A stretch of DNA of 64,000 nt from Lithospermum erythrorhizon (lineage: Eukaryota; Streptophyta; Magnoliopsida; Boraginales; Boraginaceae): positions 1 through 64,000 of the forward strand of contig JADFUC010000212.1 of assembly GCA_019722365.1 (NCBI GenBank), read 5' to 3'. Under the pieces are notes generated by a model. That model saw only the letters and a list, made by a program, of their open reading frames with translations. It did not search any database and had not been told where the DNA came from. Position 1 is the stretch's first letter. Each line of letters begins with the position of its first letter. Shown here one piece after another: positions 33,491-46,566 of the stretch. Position numbers and translations under genes: made by a program.

Positions 33491-34130
33491 CGTAATTATT
33501 GAAACCAAAATTAAATTTGATTCCATGTGCTGACAAATTATGCGAACTCTTCCGTGCGTTTTCTTAGAGCGTTTAAAGTGAAGCGTGGAGCAAAAAGATG
33601 GAAGATACACTATTTTTCTCTTCCTAATGGGGTTGGCCGAATATGGGGTGGTGCAGAGGAGGGTTTTTGATTTCTCAAGCAACATTAATTGTGTAGGCTT
33701 AGGGCTCTTTAAATAGGCCAAAAACCTGAGGAGTTTCTTTGTCCCTTGCATCACCATTAGCCACTGAAAACCGCCCCAAATCCCTTAGTCCGTGGGTCGA
33801 TTTTGGCCGATATTTCGCCGTATTTTCTTTGAAAAGTTATAATCGTTTATTATTAGTTGATTCTTTGTTTGTGTGTAACACTGCTTAGGAACAGAATGAA
33901 ACAATAGCAATATATTAGACAACATTAACCAATTATTATCTTAATATATTGATTACGAGCGGGGACAAAAATGGCAATCGTAACCACAATATACGTCTTG
34001 CAAATCCTAAATATTAATTGTCAGCAATTAATATATATTGAACTTATAGTTTTGAATGATTAAATCGGTTCTTGTAATCAAAATTGTGACGGGCATTTCA
34101 TGAGATCACAATATCTCGTAGTTCACGCTC
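33490..34130 (-). mobile_element. LTR-like segment upstream of the OSC, related to 53370-53995
   Basis: About 0.64 kb that aligns by eye along its length with 53370-53995 in the same orientation. Shared landmarks include the CCTATTTAAA box, a block around CTTCCATCTTTTTG, a run around CTAATATATTGCTATTG, and a run around AATTAATATTTAGGATT. A TATA box followed by a leader is what an LTR carries, and read on the minus strand this one points toward the OSC. Ty1/copia type is my best guess. Exact ends and target duplication were not found. Confidence 0.6.
33707..33715 (-). promoter_or_regulatory. TATA box of the LTR-like segment, aimed at the OSC
   Basis: Minus strand reads CCTATTTAAAGAG, and the same box is kept in the second copy at 53556-53565. 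It lies about 525 bp upstream of the OSC start codon in the transcribing orientation. Use by the OSC is inference. Confidence 0.4.
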
Positions 34131-34808
34131 AACTTGCCCAATTTCTTATGATATAGTATCAATGATTCGCTTGATACACGATTTCAGCAGTCAAGTTTTG
34201 GTAAGATATGTAATAAATCAAACTTTTGCATCGATTCTCCCAGTAATAGAGCGGAGTTAATGTGATATCCATCTTATAGCTAGTGGTAGCCACGGATGCT
34301 TACCTCTCCAAGATTCCATAAATCTACCGATATATCTGATTGTATGAATCCCCTATTGTACCCAGATTTTTATTTATACTCTTGTAGTATACCCAACACT
34401 ATGTCGTTATAATCCTCTTGTTACAGATGACGTTTGACAAGGTCAAAATACATTACTCCAGTAACTATGAAATCCTGTTACTCAAGTCTAAGAATCGTCA
34501 TTCAACATAAGCTGCGGCCCAGAAGTCTTCTTGGGACAGGATGTTCTATCTTTCAGTTCTCGTGGCGGTCATGGTCGATCTTCTCGGCTTGAAGCGGTTT
34601 GGCTAAATAAAACCCATGTGATTGATTAGGCATCCATTACTCCCTTTTGATCCAAGGGAATTAATCAGCCTTGATCAACCATTACTAGTTGTTTGGTGTT
34701 CGATTCCAATCAATGAACACTGGCAGGAATGGCTTGATCTCGTTGTTTTCTAGGCTTAGTAGAGGTTTTCTTGTTTGGATCACGTATCCAAATACCTCTT
34801 CAGAAAAA
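34131..34808. other. Region left of element C, probably part of a copia-like element
   Basis: Continues from the LTR-like segment at 33490-34130 with no recognisable coding motif. Element C begins at 34809. The sequence on the far side of C (42103 onward) may be its continuation, but no alignment proves it. Confidence 0.3.
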
Positions 34809-37343
34809 TTAATAACCCGGCTAAATTGAAAAAAAAAAAAATTTAAATTTTTCGGTCGGCGGTGGGACCCGGTGATAGTATAAATAATTTCGAGGTTAAG
34901 TTAGATCGTTAAAGTGGATTCGATAACTCGATTCGCATGATTTAGAGACACGAACTCTGTGCGGTTTTCTTGACTTAAGAGATAAGTACCACCTTTATCA
35001 TATCAAACCAAAAACACAAAAATATCTTCTTTAACTTCCCATAGCTTGGCGAGATTCTCTCTTGGGAGCAAACCAAAATTTTTCTTCCATTTCTTCACTT
35101 TATCGCACATAAGAGTTCCTCGAGTTGTTTAGTAAGACTTCCCAGCGTCTTTCCTAGATTTTGAGGTAAGAAGATAGCGTTTTGGTTGATTTTGAGGGTT
35201 GACTTTTGGTTGACTTTTACATAATTCAATTTATGATGAATCTTAGTTTGTTATGGATGCTATGATGTATATAGAAGTGATGAATTCATGATTTAGAGGT
35301 CGTTTGAGGATGTTATGGTCGAGTTGACTTTTTCTAGGTTTCGGTTGACTTTTGGGGTGATATTTTATAAGACTTTTTAAATGTGTAGGGAGTTTAATTG
35401 GGACCTTAGCCCAGCAGTTGTTGGGATGTTAAATTGGTGATTTAAAATTGATTAAAGGGAGTTAGGTTGAAAAAGTGTTAATTCCAAGTTGAGTTGTAAT
35501 TGATATTTTGGAGTATATGTTGTTAATTAGGGACCTGCTGATTAACTAGAATGACTTATAAGTTGATTTGTAATGATAAAGTAATAAGATGGAATTTTAG
35601 CGGGGATCGATTGGGTTATGTCCGATAGGATTATAATTGATAGTTTACTTTCGTCATGTTAGACCGTTTAGAAATCGTTCCGATTAGAGTTGGTCATGTT
35701 TATTCTAGAACATAATTCTTGGTATTAATTCAGTATATTTTAAGATTGTTGTTAGGCGCGACGCGGGGAAGGGGCACGTTCGTGTCGCGTTCTTCGTGAG
35801 GACTTTTGTGATAGCTAGCGAGAGGTGAATACTTATCTCACGGGTGTTACTTTACGTCTTACGCATTGTGTGAACATGTTGACTGTGTTATGATTATGTG
35901 AGAATGATGTACATGTCATGAGTGTTATGATTCGTGAGAATGATATGATTATGTGTGATTACCGTTTGTATGAGCCATGATATGATTATGTGATTATGTC
36001 TGTGGCGTTGAAGATTGCTTGGGGGTAAGTAATAGCTTGAACTCGGCTTATATTTCGATTTACGTGGCCTTTGTTGGCCTTTGTTGTATTCTGTGACATG
36101 GCCGACCTTTATGTACGTGGCCTTGTCGGCCGATTGTGTTTTGACTTACAATTGTGAGATGTTTAGGCTGTGTGCTTGGATATTGTTTGGGTGTAGAGTA
36201 GATGGTTGTTGAGAGGTGATGATTAGGTTATGTATGTCTTGAGGTGACTTGAGTATTAGGATATGACCAGGGTGGGAGGTCATGGGTTAGGTGGCTCTTT
36301 AAGGCGTTGCTTATCGAACTTTATACCTCGGTATAGGCGTTGTTTATCGACTTTATGCTTCGGTATAAGGCGTTGTTTATCAATTTTATATGATATAAGG
36401 CGTTGATTTATCCGATTTATACTTAGGTATAAGACCGTTGTTATTAAAACATAACCGGTATAAAATGGTTGGTTATCAGCTTTATACTTCGGTATAAGAG
36501 CGTTGTAGATTGACGGGTTGAGCTTATGTGCATCAGGGATTAGAATCCGGATGGTATCTAGTTGATGAGTGATTGATGACTAGAGTATAGTTTTGTTGGG
36601 TCTCTGTGATTGTAATTTCATGTGGTTTGGTGTGATTTTATTCAGTGAATTGTATTCATTATTGAGACCCTATATTTTATGTTATGCCATGTGATGTATG
36701 AGAATTTTCTTTGAAAGTATAAATATATGTTTATTTGCAGTAGTCAGGTTATATATCTATATATATACGCGTATTTGACTCCTATGTTAATTTGTTGTGT
36801 CGTGGCGTATGGTTTTAAGTTTCACCGGTTTTAAGTTTCACTTAAGCTTAGTAACTACGCCCACTTTTAAGCTTTAGGCGGCATGTCATTTGTGCAGGAG
36901 TTGACAAGCTGACTAGTTGAAGCCGAGGGAGAGCATTTGGAGAGTTTGTTCAGTGGCTAGGTGAGCGTCAATTGGCGGAAGGATCCTGTGATCGATTTTG
37001 ATGTGTTGGCTATTTGTTTTGATTGTTGTACTATTTTTCAAACTTTAGCCTTGTCGTGATTGTCATTTGTGATGCAGTGCAGTGCCTCTCTTTTTTGTAG
37101 CACTTGCCGGCATTACTATTTATTTGGGATATGTTGTGTATATATATGGAGTTGGTTGGTTGAATATCACGATGGATTGTAAATTTTTAAGCGTGATTAT
37201 TTTGGAAATATTATATAGCAATCATATTTTGAAGGAAAGGAGTAGTTTTAAAGGCGAATTAGATAAATGGTTTTTGGTGATTACGGTGTTCGGGATTATA
37301 ATGACTCTACTTTCGGGGTGGCCGAGCTGGGGCGGGTCGTTCT
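34809..37343 (+). repeat. 5' LTR of element C
   Basis: Begins near TTAATAACCCGGC and ends GGGTCGTTCTGA. A TATAAATAA box lies near 34879. It matches the right LTR throughout, including the hairpin array at 36295-36510. Confidence 0.8.
36295..36510 (+). repeat. Palindromic minisatellite in the 5' LTR of C
   Basis: About six units of roughly 35 bp with TTTATACTTCGGTATAA-type cores and AGGCGTTGTTTATCGAC spacers. Loops include TTCG and TTAG. Confidence 0.85.
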
Positions 37344-37346
37344 GAT

Positions 37347-37360
37347 TTTAATTATCGAGC
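37347..37360 (+). other. Damaged primer-binding site of element C
   Basis: TTTAATTATCGAGC follows the LTR end where element B has its primer site, and the downstream CTTAGGTTT is shared with B. The initiator-Met match is much weaker here. Confidence 0.5.
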
Positions 37361-37486
37361 TTAGGTTTCAGTTACTTGGGTATCACAGTTTGTGTGTCGA
37401 CTTGTTGTTTTTCATTGAGTCGTTGTGAGTGGTGTCTTTTTTGTAAAGTCACGAGTCTTTCTTTTTTTTTGCGTGGGCTGTTGAAG

Positions 37487-38745
37487 ATGCCACCCGGAGT
37501 TCGTGGTAGGGGAGTAGAGCGAGGGGTGCTAGGGGTAGGCCCGGAGGAGGCCCCGGTGGTAGGGGTGTAGGCGTTGATGAGTGGTCTGAGGCGTGGACCG
37601 GCCGAGGGTCAGAGGTGCGTGCTTACAGGCGGGGTTGAGGTAGACCTCATGGGGAGAGTGTGAATCTTTCGGTGGCCCCGGCGGCGGGGAGTCGAATTCG
37701 AGCAAGTTTTTTGACCGGTTTAGAAGAGATCCCTCCGAGTTTTCGGGAGGTTCGCCGGGCTTGAGCTATTGAGTTCATCAGGATATGAAGTCCATTTTTT
37801 GGCCTATGGGGAGGATTGTGGGTGAGATGATAGTGAAGTTTGGAGCTTATGGGCTTGAGGGTGCATGGGGAGAACGGCGTCACGGCTGAGGGGGAGAACT
37901 ATGTGTCCTAGGAGGCGGTTTGTTGAGCTCTTCGGGCGGGTGCGTGAGACTCGCGTGGCGGCTTTGGAGAGGGAGGCGATTTCAGCAACTCAAGGGGCGA
38001 GGTTGTTGAGAATGCAGCTTGATTCGGCGAGATGTCTTAGGCTAACTTGCATTAATACATCGGTAGAGGCAAAGAAGATCACGAGGTTCGAGGATGGTTT
38101 GATGTTGATACGTCACGAGATCTGATGACTTCGCGGTTCCACGTCTTTGTAGAATGCGACCTTGAAGATGGAAATGGAGTTAGGCGAGCCGAGGCGAGAG
38201 TCGAAAGTCGGCCGGGAAGACTTTTCGGTACCGATAGGCCCTCTTAGTTCTAGAGTTCGAGAGGAGGACAGACGGCGAGTCGTCTGGGCAGAGTTACTTA
38301 AATGCGCCCGGCCCGGTCGCTTGAAACGCTATTCTGACTCCTTACACCACGGTAGGTACTTGCGAGATCCGGTGAGTTTGAGTGGGCTTTCGAGATTTCG
38401 AGAGATATCCATTTCCGATGTGGCCAGTTTGGGCACACGAAGCGGGATTGCCGGGAGAGGGTGATATTATGTTACATTTACCCGGCGGCGAGGGCACACA
38501 GCGTACAGTTTTCCAGGGATGGAGGTACTGGAACTTTTGCACCCAGTTGACTGTTAGAAGCGGTTATCGAGGGACGAGGTGGTATTTGGAAACCGTGGAG
38601 ACGGGGCCGAGTTGGAGGCTGCAGGGAGCGTGGCGAGGTACCCGGCCGAGGTGGGGCCGGACGGGGGCCAAGTTAATCACCGAAGTGACCCCGGCGGGAG
38701 GGTGCATGACCCTCCAGAGTGGTGACAGGTACTTTACTTTCATGT
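37487..38745 (+). pseudogene. Element C gag remnant
   Basis: Starts MPPGVRGRGVERGV, like element B. Pieces with FVELFGRVRETRVAALEREA (37913-37972) and, in another frame near 38411-38460, FRCGQFGHTKRDC, a zinc knuckle whose first cysteine is replaced by histidine. Several frameshifts. Confidence 0.7.
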
Positions 38746-38899
38746 GATTATGTGGGTGGGAATACTTTTATACTGGTCTTCTGCGCTCTAATTATTTTCC
38801 CGGAGTTTATGTTGACATTCTATCTGTATGTAGAGAGTCTCTGCTTGTTCCACTTTTATTACGTTTCCAGTTGGGAGGTCAATTGAGGTTAGACATTTA

Positions 38900-39140
38900 T
38901 ATATAGGGATTGCCCTTGAATGTGAACGACCAATTGTTGGTAGTAGACCTACTTCCGTTTGAGCTGATAGGTTTTGATCTTATGCTGAGTATGGATTGGT
39001 TGGGGAAAACATCACACTAGGATTGATTGTCACCATAAAGGATGTTACTTTGTGGGCGGGTAAGCTAGAGACCTTTGTTGTTGTGGGAGATAGGAAGGTT
39101 CTACCGTGGATATTATTCAGCGCTTGGGGCTAAATTGATG
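38900..39140 (+). pseudogene. Element C protease remnant
   Basis: VVDLLPFELIGFDLMLSMDW near 38942-39001, the same protease-end motif as in element B. Past about 39140 no further pol motif is found before the 3' LTR at 39522. Confidence 0.7.
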
Positions 39141-39521
39141 ATGGCGGGTTATGTTGGATTTTTGAGTATGCGGTCGATTTGGAGAGGAGATTAGATTAGG
39201 GGATGTCTAATTATTTGAGAGGTATTGGTGTCTTTCTGGGGGAGGCTGCCGTGTTCGCCAGAAAAGTAGAGATTCTGAAGATAGAATGGCTCACTTGAGT
39301 TGGAAGAATTGAAGATTTTATTACGAGGCTAGCTGGATAACGGGTTTCGAGGATGTATGATGGGTTGTAGCATTTGTGTTATGAGAGTCGTTGCAGTAAC
39401 TTTCTTGTGGTGTGAGGTATCTAGGGTGTTACGTTTTTTTTTACATTCGTATGTGCATTATGTAGTTACCGTTGCCGGTCGAGTTCACAATTCGGGTCAA
39501 AATTTTATTAGGTGGGTAGAT

Positions 39522-42102
39522 TGCCAATAACCGGCTACGTTGAAAAAAAAAATTTAAATTTTAGGTCGTGATTGGGACCGGTGATAGTATAAATAATTTC
39601 GATAATAATATTATTTTGTGATTAATTTAGTACTAATAGTAGGGGATAGTCGAGAGGTTAAGTTAGATCGTTAAGTCGTTCGATAACTCGATTACATGAT
39701 TTCGAGGCACGAACTCTGTCGTTTTTCTTGACTTAAGAGATAAAATTGCCACGCTTCGTCCTTATCGAGACCAAAAACACAAAAATATCTTCTTCTTCCG
39801 TAAGCTTGGCGAATTTTCTCTTGGGAGCAAAACCAAAATTTTTTCTTCCATTTAACACTTTGCTCGCATAAAGTTCCTCGAGGATTGTTCGTAGGAAATG
39901 CTGACGTCTTTCCCTCACGATTTTGAGGTAAGAAGATAGTGTTTTGGTTGATTTTGAGGAGTTAGTTGACTTTTGGTTGACTTTTTCCATAATTCAATTT
40001 TATGATGAATCTTAGTTTGTTATGGATGCTATGATGTATATAAGTGATGAATTCATGATTTAGAATCGTTTGAGGATGTTATGAGTGAGTTGACTTTTCT
40101 AGGTTTCGGTTGACTTTTTGGGTGATATTTTTCTAAGACCTTAAATGTGTAGGAAGTTTAATTGGGGCCTTATTGTAGCTATTGTGATGTTAAATTGGTG
40201 ATTTAAAATTCATTAAAAGGGAGTTAGGTTGAAAAAGTGTTAATTCCAAGTTGAGTTGTAATTGATATTTTGGAGTATAGGTTGTTAATTAGGGACCTGT
40301 GATTAATAGGAGCCGAAACTTATAAGTTGATTTGTAATGATAAAGTAATAAGATGGAATTTAGCGGGGGATTGATTTGGTTATCGTTAGGTTATAATTCG
40401 ATAGTTTGCAGTCATGTTAGACGTTTAGAAATCGTTGCGATTAGAGTTGGTAATGTTTATTCTAGAGCGTAATTCTTGGTATTAGTACACAGTATATTTT
40501 AAGATTGTTGTTAGGCCTTGACCGCGGGGAAGGGCACGTTAAAGTGTCAGCGTTCTTAGAGTAGAGGACTTTTGTGATAGCTAGTAGAGGTGAGTACTTA
40601 TCTCGGGTGTGCTGCGTGCTTACCTTACATTGTGTGAACATGTTATTGTGTTATGATTATGTGAGAATGATGTACATGTCATTGGTGTTATGATTACGTG
40701 AGAATGATATGATTATGTGTGATTCATTTGTATGAGCCATGATATGATTATGTGATTATAATGCATGGCGTTGAATTGCTTGAGGTAAGTAATAGCTTGA
40801 ACTCCCAACTTATATTTCTGATTTATGTGGCCTTGTCGGCACTGTTGTATTCCTGTGGCCTTGTCGGCACTTATGTATTTTTGTGGCCTTGTCGGCGGTT
40901 GTGATTGATTTATGATTGTGAGATGTTTTAGGCGTATTGCTTGGATATTGTTTGGGTGTAGAGTAGATGGTTGTTGAGAGGTGATGGTTAGAGTTATGTA
41001 TGTGAGGTGACTTGAGTATTAGGATATGACCTAGAATTGGGAAGGTCATGGGTTAGGTAGCTCTTTAAGGCGTTCTTTATCGATTTATACCTGTTATAAG
41101 CGTTGTTCTCGACTTTATGCTTCGGTATAGGCGTTGTTTACTCGGCTTTATAGTCGGTATAGAGCGTTGGTTATCGGCTTTATACTTAGGTATAGAAGCG
41201 TTGTTTATCGACTTTATACTTCGGTATAAGGCGTTAAGTTATCAACTTTATCTTACGGTATAAGGCGTTGTAGATTAACCCAGGTTGGTGATGTGCATCG
41301 GGGATTAGAATCGGATGGTATCTAAGTTGATGAGTGATTGATGACTAGAGTATAGTTTTGTTGAGGTCTTTGTATTTGTAATTTCATGTGGTTTGGTGTG
41401 ATTTTTATTCAGTGAGTTGTATTCCTTATTGAGACCCTATATTTTATGTTGTGCCATGTGATGTATGAGAATTTTTCTTTGAAAGTATCAATATGGCACA
41501 GCTGGAATTTGTCAGGTTATATATCTATATATATCACGGCGTATTATTTGACTCCCTATGTTAATTTGTTGTGTAGAGTGGTATGGTTTAAGTTTCGCCC
41601 CGGTATTAAGTTTCTTAAGCTTTGTGGCTTACACCCCTTTAAACTTTGGGCGGCATGTCATTTGTGCGGGTTGGCCAGGCGGCTAGTTGAGCCAGAGGCT
41701 GTTGGAGAGTTTGTTCAGTGGCTGGGTGTGTCGGGTGTGAGAGGATCCTCACAGTCGATTTTGATGTGTTGTGGTGTTTTGATTGTTGTACTTTATTTTC
41801 AAACTTTAGCCTTGTCGTAGTTGTCATTTGTATTAAGTGCAGTGCCTCTCTTTGTAGCACTTTGCCGGCATTACTATTTATTTAGGATATCGTGTTGTAT
41901 ATATATAGGTTGGTTGGTTAGATATCACGATGGATTGTAAATTTTTAAGCGTGATTATTTTGGAAATATTATATGTAATCATATTTTTTGAAGGAAGCGA
42001 GTAGTTTTAAGGCGAGTGAATCCGTCGGTTTGGTGATTAGGGTGTTCCCGGATTATAATGACTCTCGCCTCAGTGACAGGCACAGGCGGAGTCGTTACAA
42101 CA
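39522..42102 (+). repeat. 3' LTR of element C
   Basis: Begins TGCCAATAACCGGC after GGTGGGTAGA and ends GGAGTCGTTACAACA. The best preserved full-length LTR in the window, useful as the family reference. Confidence 0.8.
41065..41275 (+). repeat. Palindromic minisatellite in the 3' LTR of C
   Basis: Six units matching those at 36295-36510, with cores such as TTTATACTTCGGTATAAG. Confidence 0.85.
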
Positions 42103-43742
42103 GATTGATAGAATCCAAAATTTCATTACTTATAGTAGCGAAGTGTGTATATTTCACAGTGTTTATGATATTTAAACGAAGTACTAGCTCCCACTAAATC
42201 TAGCACCACTTAAGGATTAGGAAAAGTACCTTACTTCTTCTTATCATGCTTATACCACTATGATTTATTAGCCGGGTATCTAGTTAGACGTTGTTCTTTG
42301 TTCTCAACTTTATGTACATATGTACTTCTTTATTCAACTATTGAATGAAGTATCATTCTCTGAGTATATACTAGGATCAATAATGAGATCTTGATTCTCT
42401 AGCTTGAGTAAGCTACTAGAGATATCAACTAGGCAACCTTTCAAGATCACTCATTAGAATTATAATTCGACTTGCTTCTTATTCCCAACTTCTTAGGTTG
42501 TAATTGTACTCAGTTTCTATGTTCTGTAGTCATTTGTTGCACCATACTTGTTACTTTAACAAGGTGTTCACAAAATTATCTATCAGTTTATCTCAATCTA
42601 ACTAAGATTGACGATCATCTCCGTTAGTTTAAGTAACTGATACAAATGATCCCTTTTATTTTCATTCTTTCAACCTGCCATGCTTATACAACTTAATGAG
42701 AGAAAAGTTGTATTTCTCGGAAAGATTCTTTCTTTAAAGTATTCATCTTGGATCCCGGTTAAATGTCTTCGGTATAAGCATAACTCAACTCATTGAGTTC
42801 TTTAATTGGATCTCATGAATTCTAAGAAAGAGTACAGCGAGTCCACTGATCTTTTATGGAGAAACTCATACATAACCTAATTTTATGTAGTTGTGTTATT
42901 CTCTATTGTTAGTGTGTCTTTCACATACTAATTTACATATGTTAGGTAGCTCCCACTGACCTTCTTGTCTATTCAAGAATATTACTTTTCATTAATGAAT
43001 TCATACTATTTGAACTATTCATTAACTTATGTATATGTCAACTATTGTAGATCCGGATAATCTAAAGCTTTTATGATTAATATTAATTTTCCCAATACAA
43101 GAATCACCTTGACTTGGATGAATTATGTTTATCTGTCGAATATTGTAAACATGAATATTTTCATTTAATTAATCATTTGTATTATGATACTTATTTATTT
43201 CTTGATAAGCTAGTTATCTTGGAGTAAATCTATTAATATCCAAATCTGTGTTTGGAATATTTGAACTATCTCTGGATCATACTAATCCACATCATCATCT
43301 TTGTTGTTCATGGTTATATCCATAAAAGCATCACCTTTCATTAGGATTATCATCAGAAAGTTAACAAGTTCAAGTTCAAAGTCTTATAATTTGTCAATCG
43401 CTGACTTGGGAGAAAGTCTTATAAGACCTTGAATCGAGTAAGTAATTATGGAATTATTTCATATATCACATCTAACGCGACGCTTCGATATCGATTAGTT
43501 GGAATATACACTTTCAAATATATGAAATGGGCCGAGTAGAATATGTAATCCGAGTTTATTAGATGAATCTAGTTCATCTAGTAATATACTTCTTTAACAA
43601 TTTAGAAAATATTAAATGTTTATTTAAGATAACCCTCAATCATTTGAACTATTCAAATATTTTTATTGTAATTCAAAAAATACAATAGTAAATATATACA
43701 TTTATATTTTACTAAGTTATCAGATTTGACACAAGGTGAGAG
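42103..43742. other. Unassigned AT-rich DNA between C and LTR E
   Basis: No coding motif seen in any frame. On the minus strand AGTGGGAGCTA occurs at about 42185-42196 and again at about 42947-42957, resembling copia polypurine tracts, so this may be the 3' part of a minus-strand copia element. That is a weak inference. Confidence 0.3.
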
Positions 43743-44599
43743 TGCCAGAACGACTCCATCCCGTGTCGGCCATTCCATGTTATGACTATCTCGCGAACTC
43801 AGATAGCATCGTAGTCACCAATCGATGGATACAACACAAAACGGCTTCATTTGGATATTAATAACAATAATACACCTTTTGTCCATCCCGTGAACTAAAC
43901 AACACACCACACAAATCACATCATCAATATAAAACATTACATCAACTTCTTTGGAATAATACACAACATAGTCTTCAACATACATCATAGTGGTAATATG
44001 TCAAACATGACCCCTCAATATACAACATAAAAGTTCTAGAAACATAACAAGAGGGAAAAATAGGAGAATGATTGTTGAGGACTTGCTATGCCACCACCGC
44101 CTCACCTACGATCTTATTTCCTCGTGTACCGTCAACGCAGCCTCTCCTCAAAGAAATGGGCCACTCAGAAAATCTAAATAAACGCCTCCCTCAGAGAATA
44201 AAGAAGTCATGTTTTAAAGTGAATATAAATACCAATGGTTATCCAACTATATATAAATCATACTGGCTAAATCATCTAAATTACATAGTAATCTCTTATT
44301 CAACATCACTACGATCAACATAACACTCCACTCACATATATATTCATAACCATCAACAAATACATAATCAAATATTTATTCAAATAAAATAACAAAACCA
44401 ATAATGGTTAGGTCCAACAAAATACATAACATTAAACCTTCATCCAGCCACCATCCATCCAACACCAACCACATCCACCAAGTCACACACATCTCCCAAC
44501 ACATATATACATCACAATCCTCCCCACCAAAATAGGGGAGCTGCCTTTGAAAAGGAATATCCGTCTGCATGACTAAGTAACGGTGTGTTCATCCTGATT

Positions 44600-46380
44600 T
44601 AAGCTCAAGTTGAGAAGTCAATGTCGATGATCTAACGTAGAAGATCCCGACGCACTCACAAGCTGACTCGGTACCTTCTTCATGTAAGATCCAGTTATTT
44701 AATCACAGGAAGTTGTGGAAGAATCAAATCCCCTTAGGAGTATCTCAACAGATCGCGTCACGAACTGTAGCTGGGTATGCTTAAGCCTTCACCATTGAAA
44801 GCTGACAGCCCACTTTATAAAAAGAAGCGATAAATGAAAGCAAGTGATGCCGACAAACGCAAATAGTCATGAAACTGGCATGGATTCTATGTACCGAACA
44901 AGGTTTGGTCCTTGTTGGATTTACCAAAATGGGGTTCGCCTCCTATTGAATGTAAATGGGCATTTAAGAAGAAATTACATAAAGCATGAAACGCCGATGT
45001 TTTCAAAGCTAGATCAGAAATGAAGAAGTTCAAACAAGTTCACTAAGTGGGACTATGACGTAAAACTTACTTGCCGCTGGCTATGCTTAAGTCCATCCGA
45101 AGACTTTAGCCATTGCCGTATTTCCGCTAATCATTTAAATACGGCAAAATGGACGTGAAAGACCGCCTCGAATGTAAAATTTGTATGAGGACGCTGCATG
45201 TGGCAAAACCTCCAGGTTTCTTTCATAATACGCCCCCAAAGGACCTGCTGTACGCAAGCCGCAAAGGTCCATTTATGGTCTTAAGCAGTATCCTATAGCT
45301 TGAATCTACATTTTGATGGAATCAACTCAAAGATTTGGTTTCATCAAGAACGAAGAAGAAATCTTCGTATGCGCACAAAAGTTCGAGCATGATCATTCAT
45401 ATTCAGATGTCGACGACATACTTATCATCGGAAACAACGAGTTATCAACTCAAACCAAGGATTGGTCGTAAAATGTTTTCAACGTATGACTTAGGCGAAG
45501 CATAATATATACTTGGAAATAAAAAGATCCATCGAGATCGGGCTTCTATACACTGACTTTATCGTGATACCAATAAGTACCTGAAGGTTCAATACGAGTA
45601 ATTCCAAGAAGGGTAATCTCCCCCATGGGACATGGAGTTCAACTCACAGAGCACAATGTCCCATTACTTGCGCCGAGATGAACAAAATGAAGGATGTACC
45701 TTCCGCTTATAGATCCATCATGTATGCCACGCCAAGCATGACTAGACCCGATGTCTCTTAGCGCACCGAAAGTATAACCAGTAGATACTCAAGTTAATCC
45801 AGTGAAAGCCAATCGATTGAAGTGCATCTTGAAGTATCTCGAGAAGAACTAAAGATGCTTTCTCGGTATATGGAGATGATTTAGTTATTACACGGCACAC
45901 TGCATGCTGGCCAAACCGACAGACTACTGGCCCTACCGTATGTATTTTTGCCCCAACGGTGGAGTAAGATTCGAGGAGTTCCAAGGTAGTAGATCAAGTG
46001 CCGATTCCCCGCCACGCACTGAAAGTAGACATCGCAGCTGCCTCAAAGCTCGCCAAAGAAGCACGCTGATTAAAAAAATCGTGATCGAGCTCGTGCAAGA
46101 TTCAGCATCGGTGACCTCGGAGCTGCTTCTGCGACAATATCAGCGATAAATTTCAAGCTAAGTGAACCCCTTGAAACGCCACAAACTACAAAGACCTTAA
46201 AGTATCACCAATGTAGATATGATTTAATGGAAAGTGAGCACGAAAAAGTATGGTAAAGAGCAACAGGCCTGACTGGCCGACCCTTTACCAAACCACTAAG
46301 TCGCAAAGTACGATGAGCATGCAAATAACATGATCTTTAAACACGTGCCGCAGTCAAGTGTTAGGTTGCCGGGAGTCAAA
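44600..46380 (+). pseudogene. Copia reverse transcriptase and RNase H remnant
   Basis: Motifs in order: ECKWAFKKKLHK near 44950, FKQVH, LAMLKSIRRL, QRSIYGLKQ near 45260-45290, RFGFIKNEEEIFVC near 45330-45372, DVDDILIIGNN near 45410-45440 (the copia YVDD box with V-D-D kept), RSIMYATPSMTRPDVS near 45711-45760, then RNase H phrases and a final GRPFTKPLSRK near 46277. Many stops. Confidence 0.75.
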
Positions 46381-46566
46381 AAGATGTATCTATTATGTTA
46401 CGTGAACAACATTTGAATATCGTTGCTTCTTATATTCTAGTATATTTGTTTACTTGCCTATATGTTTTAAATTTACATATAATATATATGTATTGTATCC
46501 TCGATGAAAGTGAAAAGTTAAATCCCTAGGTTACCTCTATGCTTTTTCTGTAGAGGCAACATGAAT

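Larger units (their letters stand above)
34809..42102 (+). mobile_element. Chromovirus C (Tekay/Del-like) with pol deleted
   Basis: Two LTRs of about 2.54 kb (34809-37343) and 2.58 kb (39522-42102) flank only about 2.2 kb of internal DNA: a damaged primer site, gag and protease. RT, RNase H and integrase are absent. It could only have moved with proteins from a relative. LTR copies differ mostly by small indels. No clear target duplication. Confidence 0.85.
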
